NCBI RefSeq assembly: GCF_019599405.1
Contig: NZ_RKLQ01000002.1
Location: 248,001 to 312,000, forward strand
Reading direction: 5' to 3'
DNA: 64,000 bases
Origin: Haloarcula salinisoli
GTDB lineage: Archaea > Halobacteriota > Halobacteria > Halobacteriales > Haloarculaceae
In this document: piece by piece, positions 1 through 6,800 of the stretch
How the letters are laid out: each line of letters starts with the position of its first letter
Position numbering within the stretch: position 1 is the first letter of the stretch
Position numbers and translations under genes: made by a program
The notes under the pieces: model-generated
What the model was told of the DNA's origin: nothing
The model's input: only the letters and a program-made list of their open reading frames with translations
Databases searched by the model: none

Positions 1-145
1 CCAGTGGCGGCCAGATTCCGCTGACCGCCAGGACCAACAGCCCGACGAGGAAGACTGTCCCAGCGCTGCCGAGGATGTCCAGCCCGTACTGGACGGACTG
101 TGGCGGCTCGCCGTCACTCGACGCCGACTCATCGGCACCATTCAT
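1..145 (-). CDS. Hypothetical small membrane protein, N-terminal part
   Basis: The frame starts at ATG 145 and runs off the left edge, giving 48 visible codons. The first 20 residues or so are hydrophilic and acidic (MNGADESASSDGEPP). A hydrophobic stretch, AGTVFLVGLLVLAVSGIW, follows and looks like one transmembrane segment. It is divergent from the DNA polymerase gene. No family is recognised, and the C-terminus lies outside the window. Confidence 0.5.
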   Translation of the reverse strand, partial: MNGADESASSDGEPPQSVQYGLDILGSAGTVFLVGLLVLAVSGIWPPL

Positions 146-242
146 TCGTGCGTGCGTACCGGGAGACGAACAATCAAAATTCCGCTGTGGCAACCAGTTA
201 CCGTCCGCTAGCCTTTTGCGGACCGGCGCGTTGAGAGATACT

Positions 243-1823
243 GTGCCACTCTCGACGCCGGCCCGTATCGTCAGCGAGCTGGCCAGCCGTGGTTACAACG
301 CCGAACCGGCGGCAGTGACGCGTCTGGCCGGCGCGCCGGAGTCAGAGACCGCGCTCGAACGCGCACTGGAAACGATGCCCGACGACGCGCTAAAACTCAC
401 CGTCGACCACGTCGATTCGGTACTCGACCGGTCGGAATCGCGTGCCGCCGCCACGTCGACGCCGGGCCAGGACGCCGAGACCGGGGCGAGTGCAGTCACG
501 TCGGCGACCGAACCCGAAGACCCCTCTGTTTCAACTGGAACGGAGCCGCCAAACTCGCCCGACGTGGGGGACGGTGTTCCAGTCGAAACGAAGGGGTCTC
601 GCGACGTTGATATATCTAAGCGTGCCATCGAGGTCGCCAACGACATGACCGGCGACTCGACGGGCACCGGAGAGTACAACGACTTCGTGCAGGTGTTCCG
701 GGACCGCTACGAGAAGCTCGCGAGCAAGCTGCGGGGACGGGTGAACCACCGCCCGACCGACGCCATCGAGAACATGGCCGGGGGAAGCGAGGCCGCCCTC
801 ATCGGGATGGTCTCCGATATCCGCTCGACCGCCAGCGGCCACTGGCTGGTCGAACTCGAAGACACCAACGGCACGTTCCCGTGTCTGGTGATGAAAGACC
901 GCCCCATCGCCGACCTTGTCCAGCAGCTCCTGCTGGACGAGGTCATCGCTGTCGACGGAACCCTGGCCGACGATTCCGGAATTTTGTTCGTCGACTCGCT
1001 GCACTTCCCGGACATCCCCCGGACCCACAGCCCGTCGACGGCCGACCGACCGGTTCAGGCCGCGCTCATCTCCGACGTCCACGTCGGTAGCCAGGAGTTC
1101 ATGGAAGACGCCTGGCACCGCTTTACCGACTGGCTCCACACCCCCGAAGCGGAACACGTCGAGTACCTGCTCATCGCCGGCGACATGGTCGAGGGCGTCG
1201 GCATCTACCCCGAACAGGACAAGGAGCTGGACATCATCGACATCTACGAGCAGTACGAGCAGTTCTCGGAGTATCTCAAGGAGGTCCCCGGCGACATGGA
1301 GATTCGCATGATTCCGGGCAACCACGACGCCGTCCGGCTGGCCGAGCCCCAGCCCGGCTTCGACGAGGAACTCCGGGATATCATGTCCGTCCACGACGCC
1401 AGCGTCCACTCGAACCCCGCCCTCGTGACGGTGGAGGGCGTCACCATCCTCATGTATCACGGCGTCTCGCTGGACGAGGTCATCGCGGAACTGCCCGACG
1501 AGGAGGCCAGCTACGAGGAGCCCCACAAGGCGATGTACCAGCTCCTGAAAAAGCGCCACGTCGCCCCGCAGTACGGCGGCCACACCCGTCTCGCACCCGA
1601 AGACAGGGACTATCTGGTGATGGAGGAGGTCCCCGACGTCTTCCACACCGGCCACGTCCACAAGCTGGGCTGGGGGAAGTACCACAACGTGCTGGCGCTG
1701 AATTCGGGCTGCTGGCAGGCCCAGACGGAGTTCCAGAAGTCCGTCAACATCGACCCCGACTCGGGCTACGCGCCCATCCTGGACCTGGACACGCTGGATA
1801 TGACGGTCCGTAAATTCACCTGA
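243..1823 (+). CDS. polB: DNA polymerase D (Pol II) small subunit DP1
   Basis: Exonuclease subunit of the euryarchaeal replicative polymerase D, which pairs with the large catalytic subunit DP2 (not in this window). I chose GTG 243, which gives 526 residues beginning VPLSTPARIVSELASRGYNA; the frame is open further upstream but overlaps the divergent gene and looks non-coding. An acidic, low-complexity linker covers roughly residues 65-130. An OB-fold-like segment is near 180-220. A calcineurin-type phosphoesterase domain follows, with DVH at 278-280, GD near 312, GNHD at 359-362 and HVH at 471-473. The metal-binding motifs look intact, so 3'-5' exonuclease activity is expected. Confidence 0.95.
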   Translation: MPLSTPARIVSELASRGYNAEPAAVTRLAGAPESETALERALETMPDDALKLTVDHVDSVLDRSESRAAATSTPGQDAETGASAVTSATEPEDPSVSTGTEPPNSPDVGDGVPVETKGSRDVDISKRAIEVANDMTGDSTGTGEYNDFVQVFRDRYEKLASKLRGRVNHRPTDAIENMAGGSEAALIGMVSDIRSTASGHWLVELEDTNGTFPCLVMKDRPIADLVQQLLLDEVIAVDGTLADDSGILFVDSLHFPDIPRTHSPSTADRPVQAALISDVHVGSQEFMEDAWHRFTDWLHTPEAEHVEYLLIAGDMVEGVGIYPEQDKELDIIDIYEQYEQFSEYLKEVPGDMEIRMIPGNHDAVRLAEPQPGFDEELRDIMSVHDASVHSNPALVTVEGVTILMYHGVSLDEVIAELPDEEASYEEPHKAMYQLLKKRHVAPQYGGHTRLAPEDRDYLVMEEVPDVFHTGHVHKLGWGKYHNVLALNSGCWQAQTEFQKSVNIDPDSGYAPILDLDTLDMTVRKFT

Positions 1824-1938
1824 ACCTTTTTGCTGCGGGGGGTTCGCGATGCGAACCCCCGCTTGCAAAAACGTTCATGAAAAAGGCCGGAAGCGCGCCA
1901 GCGGCGCGCTTCCGGGGAACCGGCGGCGGAGCCGCCGG
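1821..1938. repeat. Structured T-tract/A-tract element, copy 1
   Basis: The element begins with the TGA stop of the polymerase gene (TGAACCTTTTT). It continues with a hairpin with 10-bp arms (1838-1847/1851-1860), then GCAAAAACGTTCATGAAAAAGG. Two more hairpins follow: 13-bp arms at 1887-1899/1903-1915 and 8-bp arms at 1920-1927/1931-1938. The T-tract can pair with either of two A-tracts. The same plan recurs at 19626-19745 and 26156-26289. A termination role is plausible because archaeal terminators are T-tracts. The rest of this gap to 2142 holds no gene that I can support; an AT-rich patch near 2101-2116 may be the promoter of the next gene. Confidence 0.75.
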
Positions 1939-2142
1939 ATGATTTTCTCGACAGCCTGCCCTCCCCCGTCTTCGCGGCACGGAGGCCGCTCACGGCCACT
2001 GTGTCGGCGCCGTGGACGACTCGCACCGCTGTCCTGCTTCCCCCGTCACCGACCCAGCCAACATTCACCGCTACCCCGGACCACCAGACTCGTTCGCCGC
2101 TCAATAGGGAATTAAGGGGTTCCCCGTCCAGTATCTCTCTGT

Positions 2143-3435
2143 ATGAGCGACGACGACCACGGATTCGAGACAGACGCCCTGCACGTCGGCCAGGAAGAAC
2201 CGGACAGCGAAGCCCGAGCGCGGGCCCCGCCTATCTACCAGACCACCTCCTACGTCTTTGAGGACGCCGAAGACGCCGCTGCCCAGTTTGCACTCGAAAA
2301 ACCGGGCCACATCTACTCGCGGCTGATGAACCCCACCGTCGGGCAGCTCCAGGAGCGGCTGGCCACACTCGAAGGCGGGGTGGGTGCTGTCGCCACCGCG
2401 TCTGGGATGGCCTCGCTGAACCTCGCGACCTTCCTGCTCGCCGACGTCGGCGACAACGTCGTCACCGCCTCCTCACTCTACGGGGGCACGTACACCTACT
2501 ACACCCATACTGCGCCACGCAACGGCGTCGAGACCCGCTTCGTCGACACGCTGGATTACGACGCCTACGCCGAGGCCATCGACGACGACACGGCCTACGT
2601 CCACTGCGAGACCATCGGTAATCCCGCCCTAGTGACTCCGGACCTCCAGCGGCTGGCCGACATCGCCCACGACCACGGCTGTCCGTTCTTCGTCGACAAC
2701 ACCTTCGCGACGCCGTACCTCTGTAACCCCCTCGAACACGGCGCGGACCTCGTCTGGAACTCCACGACGAAGTGGATACACGGCCACGGGACGACCGTGG
2801 GCGGTGTGCTAGTCGACGGGGGTTCGTTCCCCTGGGAGGAGCACGCCGAGAAGTACCCCGAAATCGCCGGCGACAACCCGGCCTACCACGGCGTCAACTT
2901 CCAGGAGCGCTTTGGCGACGCCGCCTTCACGTACGCCGCCATCGCCCGCGGGCTGCGTGACCTGGGCTGCCAGCAGTCCCCCTTCGACGCCTGGCAGACG
3001 ATGCAGGGCCTGGAGACGCTCCCCGCCAGGATGGACCGCCACTGCGACAACGCCATGGCCGTCGCGGAGTTCCTCGACGACCACCCCGAGGTCTCCTGGG
3101 TCACCTACCCCGGCCTCTCCGACCACGAGACCCACGAGGCCGCAAGCGAGTATCTGGACGGCGGCTACGGCGGGATGATAACGTTCGGGCTGGAGGCGGG
3201 CTACGACGCCGCCCGCTCGACGGTGGAGTCGACCGAGATCGCGAGCCTGCTCGCCAACGTCGGCGACGCGAAGACGCTCATCATCCACCCCGCCAGCACG
3301 ACTCACCAGCAACTTACCGACGAGGAGCAGGCCGCCGCCGGCGTCAGTGGCGACATGGTCCGGCTCTCCGTCGGGACGGAAGCCGTCGACGACATCATCG
3401 CCGACCTCGACCAGGCTATCGCCCAGTCGTCGTAA
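2143..3435 (+). CDS. metY: O-acetylhomoserine sulfhydrylase (Cys/Met metabolism PLP enzyme)
   Basis: A 430-residue PLP-dependent enzyme of the Cys/Met metabolism family. It would convert O-acetylhomoserine and sulfide to homocysteine in methionine synthesis. Visible features are the N-terminal FETDALHVGQ and PPIYQTTSYVF, the YSRLMNPT substrate/PLP loop, D185 in VDNTF (pyridine nitrogen contact) and the Schiff-base lysine K210 in STTKWIHGHGT. The C-terminal IIHPASTTHQQLTDEEQ segment is typical of the sulfhydrylase branch, and the length also fits this rather than cystathionine gamma-synthase (about 380 residues). The usual partner metX is not adjacent. ATG 2143 is the natural start. Confidence 0.93.
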   Translation: MSDDDHGFETDALHVGQEEPDSEARARAPPIYQTTSYVFEDAEDAAAQFALEKPGHIYSRLMNPTVGQLQERLATLEGGVGAVATASGMASLNLATFLLADVGDNVVTASSLYGGTYTYYTHTAPRNGVETRFVDTLDYDAYAEAIDDDTAYVHCETIGNPALVTPDLQRLADIAHDHGCPFFVDNTFATPYLCNPLEHGADLVWNSTTKWIHGHGTTVGGVLVDGGSFPWEEHAEKYPEIAGDNPAYHGVNFQERFGDAAFTYAAIARGLRDLGCQQSPFDAWQTMQGLETLPARMDRHCDNAMAVAEFLDDHPEVSWVTYPGLSDHETHEAASEYLDGGYGGMITFGLEAGYDAARSTVESTEIASLLANVGDAKTLIIHPASTTHQQLTDEEQAAAGVSGDMVRLSVGTEAVDDIIADLDQAIAQSS

Positions 3436-3633
3436 CCGACGACCACATCCTGCTTTTCGAGACCTCACGAACTGACTGACCAATCTAACGGTCTTCGAGC
3501 CAATAGAGGATGTATTCTCTCACTTGGCCGAGTTCTATGTTTGCACGTGTATCTTTTTCGCTGATTCTGTGACAATCCAAAGAAAGAAGTCGGTACTGTC
3601 CTAACAGTGTCACACATCCACGGAGCTACCCCC

Positions 3634-3774
3634 ATGCCCGTGCTCAAACGACTCACGGACGCGCTCGGCGGCCGGAACGAGTCCTACGTCTGTCGGTTCT
3701 GCCGGCTCACATTCGAACGGGAGCGACGCAACTGCCCGGCCTGTGGCTGTGGCACGATAGAACCGGACCGGTAA
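3634..3774 (+). CDS. Small haloarchaeal zinc-ribbon protein
   Basis: A 46-residue frame from ATG 3634 to TAA 3774. Two Cys pairs, C20-x2-C23 (VCRFC) and C34-x2-C37 (CPAC), with a further Cys at 39, form a rubredoxin-like zinc ribbon in a basic N-terminal context (MPVLKRLTDALGGR). It ends with TIEPDR. The role is unknown. It sits alone between metY and the convergent serB. Confidence 0.75.
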   Translation: MPVLKRLTDALGGRNESYVCRFCRLTFERERRNCPACGCGTIEPDR

Positions 3775-3788
3775 GGCCGTCGCCGGCG

Positions 3789-4421
3789 CTACAGCACGTC
3801 TCGCTCTTCGAGCAGCGTGTACAGCTCGTCCATCGTCGAGACGGTCACGTCACACGCGGGCTCGACGGCGGGTTTCGGCTCGAAGCCGACGGCCAGTCCG
3901 GCGACTTCGAGCATCGGGAGGTCGTTGGCGCCGTCGCCGATGGCGATGGTATCCGACCGGTCCTCGCCGACGATAGCCGTCGCGACTTCCAGGGCGTCGT
4001 CTTTGGTGCCCTCGATGAGCGGGCCTTCGACCGCGCCGGTCAGTGCGCCGTCCGCGACCGGCAGGCGGTTGGCGACGATGGCGTCGACCTCGACGCCCTC
4101 CGTTTCGAGTGCAGCTTCGACCCCGCGGTCGAACCCGCCGGTCAGAATCGAGACGTAGTGGCCGGCCTCCCGTAGCGCGGCGATGACCTCGGCCGCGCCG
4201 GGGCGCAGCTCGACCTCGTCGAAGGCCGCCTGTGCCTGCTCGTCGGGCAGGTCAGCGAGCAGTTCACAGCGCTGGCGAAGGCTCTCGGCGTATTCTATCT
4301 CGTTGTTCATCGCCCGCTCGGTGATATCGGCCATGTCCTGGGCGGTGCCGTTCTGGTTGCCCAGCAACACGGTCATCTCCGAGTCGGAGAGGGTCCCGTC
4401 GAAGTCGAAGGCGACTAGCAT
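3789..4421 (-). CDS. serB: Phosphoserine phosphatase SerB
   Basis: A 210-residue HAD-superfamily hydrolase catalysing the last step of serine biosynthesis (O-phosphoserine to serine). Motif I is DFDGT at residues 6-10, with nucleophile D6 and acid/base D8. Motif II is S91-x-LTGG, motif III is K140 and motif IV is GDGAND at 162-167. The frame is open far upstream, but the natural start is ATG 4421, directly before LVAFDFDGTL. The upstream residues are not family-like. Length matches archaeal SerB. Confidence 0.93.
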   Translation of the reverse strand: MLVAFDFDGTLSDSEMTVLLGNQNGTAQDMADITERAMNNEIEYAESLRQRCELLADLPDEQAQAAFDEVELRPGAAEVIAALREAGHYVSILTGGFDRGVEAALETEGVEVDAIVANRLPVADGALTGAVEGPLIEGTKDDALEVATAIVGEDRSDTIAIGDGANDLPMLEVAGLAVGFEPKPAVEPACDVTVSTMDELYTLLEERDVL

Positions 4422-4545
4422 TGCGTGGTGGTTCTGGGCCAAACCTTTCAAACTATCCGGTTTCACCCGGGCGGCGAAAACCGATACACAGTGCTGTTGG
4501 AACGGACGTATCGGGGATAAAATGGGTGTGGTTGGCGAGACGTCG

Positions 4546-4668
4546 CTACGCCAATTCCAAACAGAAATAGGTTGTTCTCCAGAAGTCGCCGTGACACGAC
4601 GCGTTTTCACGCTCTTCAAGTTCGAAATCGGGGCTCTCGTCCAGGGATTCGATATAGTGGTCTGACAT
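4546..4668 (-). CDS. Candidate RiPP-type precursor peptide (40 aa)
   Basis: A 40-codon frame from ATG 4668 to TAG 4546, divergent from the ATP-grasp gene. The first 22 residues are strongly acidic (MSDHYIESLDESPDFELEE and on) and contain an F-x-L patch at 15-17, like leader motifs bound by RRE domains. The last 17, SCHGDFWRTTYFCLELA, change character: two Cys (25 and 36), Trp, Tyr, a Thr-Thr pair, Asp and Glu. That is a credible core for a cyclised or crosslinked peptide. An AT-rich TATA-like tract lies 18-35 nt upstream, which implies a leaderless transcript. Being real, and being the substrate of the neighbouring enzymes, are inferences; no homologue could be checked. Confidence 0.5.
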   Translation of the reverse strand: MSDHYIESLDESPDFELEERENASCHGDFWRTTYFCLELA

Positions 4669-4685
4669 CCCAATATGAAGGTTAG

Positions 4686-4703
4686 AAATAATAAATAATA
4701 AAT
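4686..4703 (-). promoter_or_regulatory. TATA-like promoter of the 40-aa peptide
   Basis: An uninterrupted A/T tract, read on the minus strand as TTTATTATTTATTATTTC, in otherwise GC-rich DNA. Its centre is about 27 nt ahead of ATG 4668, the usual spacing for a leaderless haloarchaeal transcript. Confidence 0.5.
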
Positions 4704-4730
4704 GTAGTGGTAGAAGAAATTAAATCACTG

Positions 4731-4749
4731 CGCGACTGCGGCAGTCGCG
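4731..4749. promoter_or_regulatory. Perfect palindrome midway between divergent promoters
   Basis: CGCGACTGCGGCAGTCGCG has 9-bp arms around one central G. The centre (4740) is about 45 nt from the TATA-like tract of the peptide gene (centre about 4695) and 46 nt from that of the ATP-grasp gene (about 4786). This is where a shared operator would sit. Alternatively, it belongs to the class of short perfect hairpins with 3-nt loops seen elsewhere in the window. Confidence 0.45.
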
Positions 4750-4773
4750 GGGGTCGTGGATTAGTATCTCACT

Positions 4774-4789
4774 CGAAAACGCTTATTTT
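4774..4789 (+). promoter_or_regulatory. BRE/TATA-like promoter of the ATP-grasp gene
   Basis: CGAAAACG (BRE-like) is followed by TTATTTT at 4783-4789, centred 26 nt before ATG 4812. This spacing supports ATG 4812 as a leaderless start rather than the in-frame ATG at 4803. Confidence 0.5.
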
Positions 4790-4811
4790 CCTATATCTGA
4801 AAATGAAATAT

Positions 4812-5765
4812 ATGTCTATTGTCGTCATCGGTCGGGCGGGGTTGGGTGAAATCCAGCTCCTCGAAGCAGCGCTCCGTGACCAGGGTGGTGACCCAATCGT
4901 CGTCGACATCTCCGAGTGGCCCGGCGGGGCTCCCATACGGCTCGACCCGGCGAGCGACGAGTTCGTCACGGACGCCCAGTTTTCCCTGGACGATGTCGGC
5001 AGCGTCTACGCCCACGCCCCCTCCCTGTTCCGACCAACAGATATCTGCTTCAAGAAACAGTTCGACGACCAGAACCCGTATTCGGCGTTGATACAGCTCA
5101 AGGAGTATCGCAGTCTCTTCGAAAGTCTCTGCCGGGTTTTCGAGTCGAACGGCGTTCCCGTGATTCCGAGCGAGTCCACCCACTACCTCCAGGAGCGAAA
5201 GCCCTGGCAGCTCCGCCAGTTCGAACAGCGGGACCTTCCGGTTCCAGATACGGTGTTTACCAACGACCCGTCGGTCGTCCGGGAGTTCTGTTCTGCACAC
5301 GAGCGGGTACTGTTCAAACCAGTATCCCGCGGGGCGGAGCCAAACGTCGTGACCGAGGCGGACCTGGACCCCGAGAAGCTCGCTAACCTCGAGACTGCGC
5401 CGGTCCAGTTCCAGGCGTTCGTCCCCGGCGAGGACCTCCGGGTCTACGTTCTCGACGGCGCGGTTGTCGGTGCGACCAGATACGAGAGCGAGGCCTACTC
5501 GTTCAAGGTCGCGGACCGGCGCGGCGAGGAGGTCGAGCTGGTCCCGGCGACGCTCTCATCTGAGGTCCGCGAGACAGCACTGGCTGCCGCAGACGCGACC
5601 GGACTCACCTTCGGCGCCGTCGATATCCGCCGACGTCCCGATGGCGGGCACGCGCTCCTCGAGGTGAACCAGACCCCCGCGTTCGCCTACGCCGATGCCA
5701 ACAGCGGCCAGTCTGTGAGCGATGCGCTGGCGAAGTACCTGACGACGACTGCCCACCAACCGTGA
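4812..5765 (+). CDS. ATP-grasp enzyme, putative peptide-modifying ligase
   Basis: A 317-residue ATP-grasp protein resembling RimK and MvdD-type peptide maturases. The N-terminal pre-ATP-grasp part (about 1-120) starts SIVVIGRAGLG. ATP-grasp landmarks are K130 (ERKPW), K169 (LFKPVSRG), the QAFVPGEDLRVYV strand with R210, D271 (DIRR) and E284/N286 (LLEVNQTP). The end, SGQSVSDALAKYL, is also like graspetide cyclases. Such enzymes form amide or ester bonds by acyl-phosphate activation. The following gene overlaps by 4 nt (GTGA), so the two should be co-translated. Substrate and bond type cannot be read from sequence; glutamate ligase activity is the main alternative. ATG 4812 was chosen from promoter spacing; ATG 4803 is possible. 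Confidence 0.8.
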   Translation: MSIVVIGRAGLGEIQLLEAALRDQGGDPIVVDISEWPGGAPIRLDPASDEFVTDAQFSLDDVGSVYAHAPSLFRPTDICFKKQFDDQNPYSALIQLKEYRSLFESLCRVFESNGVPVIPSESTHYLQERKPWQLRQFEQRDLPVPDTVFTNDPSVVREFCSAHERVLFKPVSRGAEPNVVTEADLDPEKLANLETAPVQFQAFVPGEDLRVYVLDGAVVGATRYESEAYSFKVADRRGEEVELVPATLSSEVRETALAAADATGLTFGAVDIRRRPDGGHALLEVNQTPAFAYADANSGQSVSDALAKYLTTTAHQP

Positions 5766-6736
5766 CGCCCGAGACTGAGACCACGATTCCAGACGGCGAG
5801 TTCGGTTTCACCTGGGGAGCCACGGAGTCGCTCTGGTACCTGCTGGACAGTGATGGGGGACTTCGGGGCGTCTCGGAGGACGTCGTCACGATGCTCCGGG
5901 ACTTGGCCACCGGCGAACTCTCAAGGGACGAACTGCCGGACAATGCGGCCACCGTCCTCGACCGCTTGATAGAGCAGGGGTACGTCCGCCAGAACGGCCC
6001 CGTCGAACGGGTGGTCACACCCGACGATATCCGATTCTGGCCACGGGCGGCGCTGTTCCTCGGTCTGGCCTCGGTACTGGTCACCGTCGCCGCGTCACAG
6101 ATCGGCTCACTTCCGAACAGTGTGAGCGCACTGACCCCGTTCGATATCGTGACTGTCGTGGCCCTCACAATCGTCACGATACTCGTTCACGAGGGGGGCC
6201 ACTACGTCGCGTCCCGGCCGTACTTCGACCCCTCGCTCCAGCTCTCGACGATGAACGGCATTATCCCGGTCTTGACCACGAAGACCCACGAGGCCTGGAT
6301 ACTTCCCCGTAATGTGCGGCGGTGGATCAGTCTGGCCGGGCCCTTCGTGGAGGTAAGCTTCATCCTGTCGGTCGTCGGCGCCACCGTCGGGGCGGCCGGC
6401 TGGACGCTCGGACTCCAGCTCTACGTCATCGGGTCGGTGTTCCGGATTGCCGGCAGTCTCTGTCCACTGTTCCACGGCGACGGCTACTGGCTGTTCGTGG
6501 ACACGTTCGGACTCGTGAACGTCCGAAAACGTGGCCTGGAGGACTTCCGCGAACGGACGATTTCGGGGCCGTCGGCATACATCGTCGTCTCGTATGCGTT
6601 CGCCGGCATCCTCATCTCCGTCTCGTTGATTTCGATGCTCCTCAGGGGCCCGGTCGGTATCGCGGTGGCCGCCGTCTGGGGCCTGGTCGTCCTCTACGCG
6701 AAACGGGACCGCCTGCCAGGGGCACAGCTCGGGTGA
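5762..6736 (+). CDS. PqqD-like (RRE) domain fused to membrane M50-type metalloprotease
   Basis: A 324-residue protein starting at GTG 5762, overlapping the ATP-grasp stop. Residues about 12-78 form a small winged-helix unit (ESLWYLLDSDGG, VVTMLRDLATGELSRDELP, VLDRLIEQGYV), the layout of PqqD-like RiPP recognition elements. Membrane segments follow. The one at about 125-142 leads into HEGGH (143-147), a complete HEXXH zinc site. HGDGYWLFVD (238-247) matches the LDGYYLLSD-type motif of M50 peptide zinc metalloproteases such as YydH. Hydrophobic segments at about 195-235 and 270-312 complete the membrane domain. The likely role is to bind a leader peptide and cleave or help export it. The fusion and coupling to an ATP-grasp enzyme point to peptide maturation. 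Confidence 0.8.
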   Translation: MTPETETTIPDGEFGFTWGATESLWYLLDSDGGLRGVSEDVVTMLRDLATGELSRDELPDNAATVLDRLIEQGYVRQNGPVERVVTPDDIRFWPRAALFLGLASVLVTVAASQIGSLPNSVSALTPFDIVTVVALTIVTILVHEGGHYVASRPYFDPSLQLSTMNGIIPVLTTKTHEAWILPRNVRRWISLAGPFVEVSFILSVVGATVGAAGWTLGLQLYVIGSVFRIAGSLCPLFHGDGYWLFVDTFGLVNVRKRGLEDFRERTISGPSAYIVVSYAFAGILISVSLISMLLRGPVGIAVAAVWGLVVLYAKRDRLPGAQLG

Positions 6737-6746
6737 CCCGAAACAG

Positions 6747-6792
6747 GGACCTCACTCCGTTCGGTCCTGCGAACCGGTGGCGAAGCCACCGG
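6747..6792. repeat. Two hairpins between convergent genes
   Basis: The first hairpin is GGACC (6747-6751), 11-nt loop TCACTCCGTTC, GGTCC (6763-6767). The second is CCGGTGGC (6774-6781), loop GAA, GCCACCGG (6785-6792). The first belongs to the constant 11-nt loop family. They sit between the stops of the protease and helicase genes and could act as a bidirectional 3' end. Confidence 0.7.
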
Positions 6793-6800
6793 ACACGCAG

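Noticed and set aside
531-1868. A 445-codon minus-strand frame opposite the polymerase gene
   Set aside because: Antisense shadow of the DP1 exonuclease domain, with no recognisable features.
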